Of a stretch of 10,340 nt of DNA, positions 1 to 10,340 are shown piece by piece. Positions within the stretch are counted from its first letter, which is position 1. Each line of letters begins with the position of its first letter. The notes beneath the pieces were generated by a model. It searched no databases. It was not told the DNA's origin and saw nothing but the letters and a program-made list of their open reading frames with translations. Position numbers and translations under genes: made by a program. The stretch comes from an uncultured Acidobacteriota bacterium (lineage in GTDB: Bacteria > Acidobacteriota > Blastocatellia > RBC074), in the NCBI GenBank assembly GCA_937967285.1, contig CALBSU010000632.1:1-10340 (forward strand). The letters are read 5' to 3'.

Positions 1-11
1 CCAGGGGTAAA

Positions 12-31
12 GCTGCGCGCACGCGCGCAGC
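12..31. other. GC-rich perfect hairpin, possible end of an upstream transcript
   Basis: GCTGCGCG (12-19) and CGCGCAGC (24-31) are exact reverse complements around a CACG tetraloop. No T-run follows directly; the nearest is TTTT at 42-45. It could be a weak terminator of a gene left of the window or a leader structure of the transporter gene that starts at 145. Alternating G/C sequence can form such palindromes by chance, so function is uncertain. I see no convincing promoter in the rest of the 144-base leader. Confidence 0.35.
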
Positions 32-144
32 ACTCCAAAGCTTTTCAATCCCGCCTCATTTGTTCTAGACTGATTCCGCATTACCCTTCAGGTTTAAGAG
101 CCTGATGTTCATGCTGAAATCCGTTATATCCGCCCGAAATAATC

Positions 145-3464
<3,320 letters not shown>

Positions 3465-3484
3465 TCCCTCGCAAAACAGCTCAT

Positions 3485-3534
3485 CGAGGATGCGATTGGT
3501 CACCGGTCCCTTCGATCGACCAGTCGCATCCTCG
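3485..3534. terminator. Long inverted repeat after the acylase gene, probable transcript end
   Basis: The arms 3485-3501 (CGAGGATGCGATTGGTC) and 3518-3534 (GACCAGTCGCATCCTCG) pair over 17 bases with a single U-G wobble around a 16-base loop. It begins 20 bases after the acylase stop codon. No T-run follows, so it is not a classic intrinsic terminator. It may be a U-less terminator, a 3' end protected from exonucleases, or a REP-like palindrome. It separates the transporter-acylase operon from the promoter beginning at 3554. Confidence 0.65.
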
Positions 3535-3553
3535 CTTGTCCCGGATATTAATC

Positions 3554-3580
3554 TTGACATGCCTGCATCAAAACTATAAT
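3554..3580 (+). promoter_or_regulatory. Sigma70-type promoter of the giant propeller gene
   Basis: A perfect TTGACA (3554-3559) and a perfect TATAAT (3575-3580) are separated by 15 bases, two short of the optimum. Transcription would begin near 3587, giving a leader of about 95 bases before the ATG at 3683. Short spacers are seen in weak or activator-dependent promoters. Its position just behind the acylase-end hairpin and before a new gene supports a real promoter. Confidence 0.6.
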
Positions 3581-3613
3581 TTCCATCCGACGACAGCCTC
3601 CGCCCCGAAAATC

Positions 3614-3649
3614 AGATCGAGGCCGTTCCTGCCTGAACGCCTTCGATCT
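3614..3649 (+). promoter_or_regulatory. 5' leader hairpin upstream of the giant gene
   Basis: Bases 3614-3628 pair with 3635-3649 around a six-base loop: 14 pairs including one G-U, with one C-C mismatch at 3623/3640. The outer arms are AGATCGA and TCGATCT, the inner arms CGTTC and GAACG. It lies inside the presumed 5' untranslated region, 33 bases before the ATG. A T6 tract follows at 3671-3676, too far away for an ordinary attenuator. No Shine-Dalgarno sequence is visible between it and the start codon. It could affect translation initiation or mRNA stability. No known riboswitch class is recognised. Confidence 0.45.
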
Positions 3650-3682
3650 CCGGACTAACAGCCAAACCAGTTTTTTCAAATT

Positions 3683-6600
3683 ATGAATAGGTCATTCAGC
3701 CCGATTTCCATCCCGGCGGCAATGCTGATCGGTTTGGCTCTCATATCAGTTAAGTTGATTGCGGCGGTTGCCGCCGGCGGCCAGTCGATGATCGCCGAGC
3801 AATGGACCGAACTGGGACCGAACAGTTCAGGCGGAAGGACGCGGGAGCTGATTTTTCATCCGACCGATCCGATGACGATCTATGCCGCGGCATCCAGCGG
3901 CGGCGTCTGGAAGACGATCGACGGCGGAAATAATTGGGTTCCACTGACGGATAAGCTGCCCAGTCTCGCCTTCAATTCGCTGGCCATCGATCGAAATGCC
4001 CCGGATATCCTCTACGCTGGAACCGGCGAAGGTTTCATCAATATCGATGCCAGGCGCGGCACGGGAATATTCAAATCGATCGATGGGGGAGCTTCATGGA
4101 CGCTGCTCGAAGCGACGCTGACCTCTGATTTCCATTATGTCAACGATATCGTGATCAGTCCGAACAACAGCGGACGGATCTATGCTGCGACGCAAACCGG
4201 CGTCTGGCGCAGTCTCGACGGCGGCGGTTTATGGACCCAGGTTCACAGTTATCCTGACTACGGCGGCTGCCAGGATCTGGCAATCCGGACCGACAAGCAG
4301 ACGGACTTCATCTTCGCATCGTGCGGCAAACAGTCTGGCGGCATCTTTCGAAATACGGCGGGCGAGGGGGCATCGCAATGGGAACCCGTCTTTCGCGACG
4401 AACCTCTTGGCAGGACCACCCTGGCCATAGCACCATCGAATCAGAACATCATTTATGCTCTCTCGGCATACAGCGGAAGCGGGGGCGAAAAGCCGGACAG
4501 CCATCTGCTGGGAGTGTTCCGGTCGGTCAAGAGCGGCGACGTTGAAACATGGGAGTTGCGAACCGTGCCCGTCATTCCTTCCAGACCGAACGGGACCCTG
4601 GGCGGTTCGATTCTCTCTGACAGTTTGACAGCTTTCAGTACTGAGTGTGGAAGGGGAATAAGCAGGTTAAACAACATCGGGTGGTACGCCGGGGCGTTCG
4701 CGGTTGATCCGGTCAATCCTGATCGTATCTGGGCCGGCGGCGTCGATCTCTTTCGATCGGATGATGGCGGGGCCAACTGGGGGCTGGCTTCATATTCACG
4801 CGCCGACCGGGACAAGCCCCAATTTGTCCCCGCCAATCAGCATGCCATCGCGTTTCCGCCCGATTATGACGGAATGACCAGGCGGGAAATGCTTGTCTCC
4901 AATGACGGTGGTATCTGGAAGACCGACGATTCACTGGCGACGACGGCTCAAGGCAGCACTGCGCCCTGCGATCCCTCAAACGGTTCTATTCACTGGCGAT
5001 CACTGAACAACGATTACAATGTCACACTTTTCAACTCCGGAGCGGTGAATGAAGACGGTTCGATCTATTTCGGCGGCACTCAGGGGGAGGGTCTGCTGAA
5101 AGGATCGGATGCAGCGGGACCTGACGGATGGGAGAGACTGCTCCCTGGCATTATCGGATCGATCGCGGTTGAACCTGCGGAATCACGCATCGTATACGCT
5201 TCCGTGTTCAACGATTATGATCCGGTGCCGGCTTATCCGTTCAAATCATCGGATGGAGGAGCCCGATTCATTGCCGCCGGGACCGGATTGCCGAAGGTCA
5301 GTTACGCATTCCAGCATTATTGGCCGATCCTGCTCGACCCGAGCGACAGCCGCAGAATCTGGGCCGGCCTTTTTGGGATCATCAGGTCAGAAAACGCCGC
5401 GGCTTCATGGATCAACGTATCCCCTCAGACAGGATTCGCGGCGCCATCCGCAATTGCGGCGGCTCGGACCAATTCGAATCGCGTTCTTGTTGGAACGACT
5501 TCCGGATCGATCCTCCGGACAAGCGATGGCATTTCAACTGATCAACCTTCGTGGTTTTCAGCGACGCCAAGATCCGGTTACATTTCCGGGCTGGTCTTCG
5601 ATCCGAACGATGAACAGATCGCCTATGCAACCTACTCGACATTCGGCGGAAGCCATCTCTGGAAGAGCATCAACGGAGGTGCTGCCTGGCAGAGCATCGA
5701 CGGTACAGGCAATGACCGGCTGCCCGACATCCCGGTGAACTGTATCGCTGTAGATCCGAACCATCCTCAAAGAATATTCGCCGGCACGGACTCCGGTCTG
5801 TTCGTCTCACAGGTCGGTGGCGGAAGCTGGTCGGTCGCTGAGGGACTGCCACGCGCACCGGTAGTCGCGCTCGTATTCCACTACTCAAATGGAAGCATGT
5901 TCCTGACCGTCTTCACCCACGGGCGAGGGGCCTGGCGAATCAAGACATCTGAGCAGGCCTGCAGGTTCTGGTTATCCAAACCAGAGTTGAATGCGGCAGG
6001 CGTGGGCGCCCTGGAGATGATCGATATCGTCGCCGAGGGGGGGGCCTGCGCCTGGACGACTCGCAGCAACGATCCCTGGATCACCGTAACCGGCGGCGTG
6101 AGCGGAAGCGGAAAGGCTGAAATCGTCATCAGCGAGAACAGGTCCACTTCCCGGCGAACCGGCACTGTCACGATAGCCGGCCGATCGCTGACGATCAGAC
6201 AAGATACCCTGATTGATACGACGCCTCCGTCGATTCAGATCACCAGCCCGACTTCGGATCCGGTCATCGAACTCGATGAAGACTTTATCATCCTAAAAGG
6301 GACATCATCGGATGACCTCGGTCTCGCGTCCCTAAGTATGTCCGTCGATAACATCGACAGCGAATCGAGATTGGGAGGGATCGGGCCGTTCGGCAACTGG
6401 TCCTCCGGACCGACCACAATCCGCTATGGCGTGACGAAGATTACAGTCACGGCGACCGACGCCTCGGGCAACAGTTCGAGCGATGTACTGACGGTCATCA
6501 GAAGGCCGGCCTACTACCCTGTGCCGATCGCCGGAAAGACCGCTCCGCCTTACCAGTCGGATGGCGGTCAGGCTCTCCTTACTCAAATTACAACTCCCAA

Positions 6601-9484
6601 ACGACTGGCTTTCGATGCTGCCGGCAACCTCTATGTCGCGCACCAGCACAGAATCCGGAAGATCACTCCCGGCGGGATCATAACTACCGTCGCGGGAGGA
6701 TCGCAGCCGGGTTTCAGCGGCGACGGGGGGCCGGCAATCGCCGCCCGGCTGAACGATCCGTCGGATATCGTCTTCGATGGCCGGGGCAATCTCCTCATCG
6801 CCGACTCAGCCAATAACCGGATAAGGCAGATCGATACGAATGGCATCATCAGAACCATCGCCGGTAAAGGCCCCGGCGGTTTCAGCGGCGACGGCGGACC
6901 GGCAATAGATGCGGAGCTGTCTTTCCCGATCGGCCTGGCTTTCGACACGACCGGCAACCTATTTATCGCCGATTTCAGCAATAACCGCATCAGGAAAATC
7001 GCCTTGGACGGGACGATCTCGACGATAGCCGGGAACGGAGGCTCCTCGGTCGGCGGAGACGGCGGCCCGGCGACAGATGCTGGGGTGCTTTATCCCGCTG
7101 ACATGGTCTTCGACGCCCAGGGGAATATGCTGATCGCGCAGTTGGCCATCAGCCGGATCAGACGGGTGGGAACGGACGGGATCATCACAACGATTGCAGG
7201 TGGTTCTGGCAGCGGGATCGGAGGCGACGGAGGGCCAGCCTTCTCGGCACGCCTCTCGTCTCCTGCCAGCCTGCTAATCGAGGATGACGGATCGATCCTG
7301 ATCGCAGACTACGGAAACAATCGAATTCGGCGGATAACTCCGGACGGGATCATCAGAACGGTTGCCAGGCTGATCTCCCCATACGGTCTGGCAAAGACTG
7401 CTTCCGGGGATCTTTTCGCGGCGCAGATAAATACCAATCAGATCAGCAGGCTTATGGTGGTGCCAGATTCAGACTCGACGGTGCCGACAATCACTATAAT
7501 CAACCCGGTCACTTCCGGCGCAAGCTATTCCACGCAGAATTCCAGTATCGGTATCAATGTGATCGCCACGGACAACCACTTCATCACCCATGTGACCTGG
7601 GCAAACGATCGTGGCGGCAGCGGGACCGCCGGCGGCTTTGCTCCTCAATGGACGGCGCTGGTTCCCAGCCTCAAACCGGGGCTAAACGCGATCACCATTA
7701 CGGCCTGGGATGTCCACGGCAATTCCGCCACCGCAGGGATAGTCATCAATTATGTTTCACCATATTCGCTCGTAAACTTTGCGGGCATCAGAAAGCAGGC
7801 TGGATTCATGGACGGCGACCGCCCGGCGTCCAAATTCATGCTGCCCTCGATCGTCGCAACCGATCGAAACGGGAACCTCTATGTTTCAGACTCGGGCAAC
7901 CATCGAATCCGCAAAATTACTCCCGCCGGCATCGTCCGGACAATCGCCGGTAACGGAGAGATCGGAACTAATGGCGCAGGCGGACCGGCCGTCGAAGCTG
8001 AATTGAACGATCCGAGAGGTCTGTGCATCGACGCAGGCGGCAGCGTCTATTTCACGGATGCCGGGAACCATCGAATATACCGAATCACCGCCGGCGGCAT
8101 ACTCGAGATCATTGCGGGGACTGGGTTTTCGGGATTCGGAGTCGACGGCGCTCAGGCACTGGAATCGAACCTCAACGCTCCGACAGGCCTGGCCATCGAT
8201 TCAGCCGGCAATATCTATTTCTCCGATTCCGGCACCCATCGTGTCAGGAAGATCGATGCTCAATCCGGCGTCGTTACGACGGTCGCAGGAAACGGCATAC
8301 CGGGCTCGACTTTCGATCAGACACCGGGCGAAATCAGGCTGAACACTCCAGAAGGCCTGACTTTCGACGGATCGGGCAATCTCTACATCGCCGACAGCGA
8401 GACCGGATTCATCAGGCGGGCGACTCCGGACGGAACGATTACAAACTTTGCCGGCTCAGCATCAGGTTCGGGAGTTGACGGCGATCCGGCCACCAGATTC
8501 AGGCTCAACCGACCCGTATCGATCTCATTCGATCCGGAGGGGAATTTCTATATCATCGAGGAACGCGGCAGCTCGATCAGGAAGGTTCTGCCGGATGGCA
8601 GGCTCTACTCGATTCAACCCACGGACGGCGATTCCCTGCCATTGAACGATCAAATAAATCCAATTAGAGGACTTAGAAGCATGGCGATCAGCGAATCCGG
8701 CAGGATTTTTCTGGCCGATCTGCTGAATCATCGGATCGTGGAGATGAAGATAACCAACTTTCCACTGGTCGCCACCGTCTCTGCTGCCAGTTTTCTTGGC
8801 GAGACGCTGGCACCGGGTTCGATCGTGGCTGGATTCGGCCCTGATCTGTCAAGTTCCATCGAAGTTGCATCATCACTTCCCCTCCCGGTTTCTCTAGGCG
8901 GTTCGACCGTGGTCATCAGGGATTACTTACAGGCGGAGCGACAGGCTCCCTTGTTTTTCGTCTCGCCGAATCAGATCAACTTTTTTGTCCCGTATGAAAC
9001 ATATCCTGGCAACGCAACGATCATTATCACCAATGAGAGAGGGGAGATCGCCGCGGGGACTTCCCGGATCGATTACGTCGCGCCGGCGATATTTGCAGCC
9101 AACGCGAACGGTCTGGGCGTGGCCGCGGCGCTCGTTTTACGTGTGCGACTGGACGGCAGTCAGGTCTATGAGCCGGTCTCGGCCTACGATTCGTCCCTCA
9201 ACAGATTCGTCCCGCTACCGATCGATATGGGGCCTCCTACCGATCAGTTGATTCTGATTCTCTTCGGAACGGGCATTCGAGGCCGCCCCTCTTTACAAAC
9301 TGTGCAGGCGCGCATAGCCGGGCTGGATACCGAGGTCCTGTATGCCGGAGACCAGGGCGGCTTCATAGGGCTCGATCAGGTCAACCTCCGCCTTCCGCGC
9401 AACCTGTCGGGCATCGGTGAAGCTGTCGTCGAATTGACGGTCGCCGGGAAATCGGCCAATTCAGTATCCGTCACAATCAAATGA
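3683..9484 (+). CDS. Giant secreted multi-propeller protein (BNR, BACON, Ig, NHL, Solibacter C-terminal domain)
   Basis: The 1933-residue protein starts with a signal peptide (hydrophobic 11-31, likely cleaved near AVAA/GG). Residues ~36-756 hold about 13 sortilin/BNR-type blades. Asp-boxes include KTIDGGNNW (77-85), KSIDGGASW (~131), [27 protein letters not shown] (~521) and KSINGGAAW (~661), and the section closes with THGRGAW. Residues 760-844 resemble a BACON domain ([22 protein letters not shown]). Ig-like domains lie at ~846-945 and ~1265-1362. Each is followed by a six-blade NHL propeller (946-1260; 1363-1693). Residues 1694-1933 match the TIGR03437 Solibacter C-terminal type ([25 protein letters not shown]). 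No catalytic site is evident. Such folds bind proteins or glycans, so an extracellular binding or adhesion role is inferred. The ATG at 3683 lacks a Shine-Dalgarno sequence but directly precedes the signal peptide. The next gene starts 19 bases downstream. Confidence 0.9.
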   Translation: MNRSFSPISIPAAMLIGLALISVKLIAAVAAGGQSMIAEQWTELGPNSSGGRTRELIFHPTDPMTIYAAASSGGVWKTIDGGNNWVPLTDKLPSLAFNSLAIDRNAPDILYAGTGEGFINIDARRGTGIFKSIDGGASWTLLEATLTSDFHYVNDIVISPNNSGRIYAATQTGVWRSLDGGGLWTQVHSYPDYGGCQDLAIRTDKQTDFIFASCGKQSGGIFRNTAGEGASQWEPVFRDEPLGRTTLAIAPSNQNIIYALSAYSGSGGEKPDSHLLGVFRSVKSGDVETWELRTVPVIPSRPNGTLGGSILSDSLTAFSTECGRGISRLNNIGWYAGAFAVDPVNPDRIWAGGVDLFRSDDGGANWGLASYSRADRDKPQFVPANQHAIAFPPDYDGMTRREMLVSNDGGIWKTDDSLATTAQGSTAPCDPSNGSIHWRSLNNDYNVTLFNSGAVNEDGSIYFGGTQGEGLLKGSDAAGPDGWERLLPGIIGSIAVEPAESRIVYASVFNDYDPVPAYPFKSSDGGARFIAAGTGLPKVSYAFQHYWPILLDPSDSRRIWAGLFGIIRSENAAASWINVSPQTGFAAPSAIAAARTNSNRVLVGTTSGSILRTSDGISTDQPSWFSATPRSGYISGLVFDPNDEQIAYATYSTFGGSHLWKSINGGAAWQSIDGTGNDRLPDIPVNCIAVDPNHPQRIFAGTDSGLFVSQVGGGSWSVAEGLPRAPVVALVFHYSNGSMFLTVFTHGRGAWRIKTSEQACRFWLSKPELNAAGVGALEMIDIVAEGGACAWTTRSNDPWITVTGGVSGSGKAEIVISENRSTSRRTGTVTIAGRSLTIRQDTLIDTTPPSIQITSPTSDPVIELDEDFIILKGTSSDDLGLASLSMSVDNIDSESRLGGIGPFGNWSSGPTTIRYGVTKITVTATDASGNSSSDVLTVIRRPAYYPVPIAGKTAPPYQSDGGQALLTQITTPKRLAFDAAGNLYVAHQHRIRKITPGGIITTVAGGSQPGFSGDGGPAIAARLNDPSDIVFDGRGNLLIADSANNRIRQIDTNGIIRTIAGKGPGGFSGDGGPAIDAELSFPIGLAFDTTGNLFIADFSNNRIRKIALDGTISTIAGNGGSSVGGDGGPATDAGVLYPADMVFDAQGNMLIAQLAISRIRRVGTDGIITTIAGGSGSGIGGDGGPAFSARLSSPASLLIEDDGSILIADYGNNRIRRITPDGIIRTVARLISPYGLAKTASGDLFAAQINTNQISRLMVVPDSDSTVPTITIINPVTSGASYSTQNSSIGINVIATDNHFITHVTWANDRGGSGTAGGFAPQWTALVPSLKPGLNAITITAWDVHGNSATAGIVINYVSPYSLVNFAGIRKQAGFMDGDRPASKFMLPSIVATDRNGNLYVSDSGNHRIRKITPAGIVRTIAGNGEIGTNGAGGPAVEAELNDPRGLCIDAGGSVYFTDAGNHRIYRITAGGILEIIAGTGFSGFGVDGAQALESNLNAPTGLAIDSAGNIYFSDSGTHRVRKIDAQSGVVTTVAGNGIPGSTFDQTPGEIRLNTPEGLTFDGSGNLYIADSETGFIRRATPDGTITNFAGSASGSGVDGDPATRFRLNRPVSISFDPEGNFYIIEERGSSIRKVLPDGRLYSIQPTDGDSLPLNDQINPIRGLRSMAISESGRIFLADLLNHRIVEMKITNFPLVATVSAASFLGETLAPGSIVAGFGPDLSSSIEVASSLPLPVSLGGSTVVIRDYLQAERQAPLFFVSPNQINFFVPYETYPGNATIIITNERGEIAAGTSRIDYVAPAIFAANANGLGVAAALVLRVRLDGSQVYEPVSAYDSSLNRFVPLPIDMGPPTDQLILILFGTGIRGRPSLQTVQARIAGLDTEVLYAGDQGGFIGLDQVNLRLPRNLSGIGEAVVELTVAGKSANSVSVTIK
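6037..6044 (+). repeat. G8 homopolymer inside the giant gene
   Basis: Eight consecutive G encode parts of Glu-Gly-Gly-Ala within the BACON-like domain. The tract keeps the reading frame open as written. A one-base slip would shift the frame and truncate the protein, removing both NHL propellers and the C-terminal domain. It could be a slippage-prone site or simply chance. Confidence 0.9.
6518..7462 (+). repeat. First NHL repeat block, six propeller blades
   Basis: This segment encodes residues 946-1260. It starts with a lone outer strand (PVPIAGK plus DGG) and continues with six ~56-residue repeats of the form P-x-x-[ILV]-x-[FI]-D-x-x-G-N-[IL]-x-[IV]-A-D-x-x-N-x-R-I-R-[KQR]-I-x-x-[DG]-G-I-I-x-T-[IV]-A-G, then F-S-G-D-G-G-P-A. 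The last repeat lacks the TIAG strand, so the first strand should close the ring ('velcro'), as in NHL propellers. Blades 1-5 are regular; blade 6 (ISPYGLAKT) is degenerate. Confidence 0.88.
7769..8761 (+). repeat. Second NHL repeat block, six propeller blades
   Basis: This segment encodes residues 1363-1693. It again opens with a lone outer strand (LVNFAGI plus DGDRPA) before six repeats carrying [20 protein letters not shown] cores. The sixth repeat ([23 protein letters not shown]) lacks the closing strand, again consistent with velcro closure. Blades 4 and 5 diverge from the N-x-R-I core (ETGFIRR, RGSSIRK). The block is more diverged between blades than the first. Confidence 0.87.
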
Positions 9485-9503
9485 CAAACAGTCGGCCAGA
9501 ATA

Positions 9504-10340
9504 ATGTCAGCTTTAATAAAACTCGTCTCGTTAATCGTTGTGATCTCGATGGCAGGCGAGTCCTCCCGTACTGCTTCGCCAGGCGGGTCAACAGTGCCGC
9601 TGCCGCCGTCCAATGTCGCCTCCCGTTTCGGCGTCTACAACTGGAACGTCAATTCGACAAATTTTCCGAACGACGGATCGACCGACAGGCTCAACTGGGG
9701 AGCCGGAAAAGTGGCCGAGACCGGAACACGAACGATCCGCATCGCCTTGCCGGTCACAGACATCTACCATGTTCTGCCCGAGGGAGTAACCGATCTGGTC
9801 GAGATCGCGCGCAGCCCGGCATTCGACAAACTGCTCAAGGATTCGCGTTTCGATACAATTCTATTGACGGCCTACACCCTCGGCGATATGTCCGACAACT
9901 GGAGCGACGGTTTCAGCGCCGTGGAATATGCGGCAGAACGCGACGAATTCCGGCGGCTTGGAGAATACCTGCTGAATGAGCCCGCATTCGCGGGCAAGAC
10001 GTTCATCCTTCTCAACTGGGAGGGGGATAACGCGATCTTATACTATGCCAACAAGCGTTCGATCTGGGATGCCTATGTCGAATGGATTCGTTCGAGGGCC
10101 GAAGGCATCGCACTGGCGCGCGAGGCGAATACGTCGAGTGCGGCGCGGATCTATTCCGGGCTCGAGTTCAACACTCTGACGAGTTTCAGCTCCGGTCAGC
10201 CGTGCGGAACGCCGGTCACTGATCCTGTGCGCGGGGATCCGCTCGCCAACCGGTGCGTCATCGACTACGTCGCGCCGCGAGTCGAGGTCGATTACTACTC
10301 GTATTCGGCCTGGCGGAGTCTGGACGTCAAGCTCGACTCG
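9504..10340 (+). CDS. Exported protein with TIM-barrel glycosidase-like character, 3' end outside the window
   Basis: The reading frame stays open from ATG 9504 for 279 codons to the window edge, so the gene is truncated only by the window. Residues 5-18 are hydrophobic (a weak signal peptide, possibly cut after SMA), followed by a Pro/Ser-rich linker. The mature part begins [10 protein letters not shown] (41-50), then alternates predicted strands and helices: [17 protein letters not shown] and FILLNWEGD (E173). That order and an acidic residue at a strand end suggest a (beta/alpha)8 barrel like clan-A glycoside hydrolases, but I recognise no specific family. C234 and C251 could form a disulfide, fitting export. 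It starts 19 bases after the giant gene's stop with no terminator between, so co-transcription is likely. Its ribosome binding site is weak. The function is inferred with low confidence; the coding call is firm. Confidence 0.8.
   Translation, partial: MSALIKLVSLIVVISMAGESSRTASPGGSTVPLPPSNVASRFGVYNWNVNSTNFPNDGSTDRLNWGAGKVAETGTRTIRIALPVTDIYHVLPEGVTDLVEIARSPAFDKLLKDSRFDTILLTAYTLGDMSDNWSDGFSAVEYAAERDEFRRLGEYLLNEPAFAGKTFILLNWEGDNAILYYANKRSIWDAYVEWIRSRAEGIALAREANTSSAARIYSGLEFNTLTSFSSGQPCGTPVTDPVRGDPLANRCVIDYVAPRVEVDYYSYSAWRSLDVKLDS

Noticed and set aside
60..88. Possible promoter (TTGTTC near 60) for the transporter
   Set aside because: The matching -10 position reads ACCCTT, too far from consensus to call.
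3614..3676. Hairpin plus T6 tract as an intrinsic terminator/attenuator
   Set aside because: The T6 tract is 21 bases away from the stem, whereas intrinsic terminators need it directly adjacent.
6620..7360. Regular ~168-base periodicity resembling a repeat array
   Set aside because: It is the DNA trace of NHL protein blades with diverged nucleotides and a continuous reading frame, not CRISPR or satellite DNA.

Overview
The window most likely comes from an Acidobacteriota genome of the Solibacter/Bryobacter/Blastocatellia kind. The strongest sign is the C-terminal ~240 residues of the 1933-aa protein. They match what I know of the 'Solibacter C-terminal domain' (TIGR03437 type), with a '[10 protein letters not shown]' core and 'VAPAIFA' and 'LFGTGI' blocks. 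NHL propellers, BNR/sortilin-like propellers and a BACON-like domain in one secreted protein also fit. By eye the GC content is in the high fifties. All four genes are on the + strand and no mobile element, tRNA, rRNA or CRISPR array is visible. Taxonomy is an inference from domain content.

Region 1 (1-3464) starts with a short leader holding a GC-rich hairpin. It is followed by a two-gene translationally coupled operon: a DHA1/TetA-like MFS transporter (145-1341) whose stop overlaps, as ATGA, the start of a secreted penicillin-acylase-family N-terminal-nucleophile hydrolase (1338-3464). The acylase has a clear AAGGAG ribosome binding site inside the transporter gene and keeps its Gly-Ser-Asn autoprocessing site. 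The pair could be an efflux plus periplasmic deacylation module acting on an acylated small molecule (beta-lactam, acyl-homoserine lactone or lipopeptide). The substrate cannot be read from the sequence.

Region 2 (3465-3682) is a compact regulatory intergenic region. It has a 17-bp-arm inverted repeat just after the acylase stop, a promoter with perfect -35 and -10 hexamers but a short 15-bp spacer, and a 14-bp imperfect hairpin in the presumed 5' leader. A T6 tract follows, then a start codon with no Shine-Dalgarno sequence.

Region 3 (3683-9484) is one very large secreted, modular, almost all-beta protein. In order it has a signal peptide, ~13 BNR/Asp-box propeller blades, a BACON-like domain, Ig-like domain 1, a six-blade NHL propeller, Ig-like domain 2, a second six-blade NHL propeller and the Solibacter-type C-terminal domain. 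The Ig+NHL pair is an old internal duplication with a ~1.25-kb period. An in-frame G8 tract lies inside the BACON-like domain.

Region 4 (9504-10340) starts 19 bases after the giant gene's stop. It is the 5' part of a fourth gene, which runs off the window's end, for an exported protein that looks like a TIM-barrel glycosidase-type fold. It is probably co-transcribed with the giant protein, suggesting a shared extracellular role such as glycan or surface interaction.
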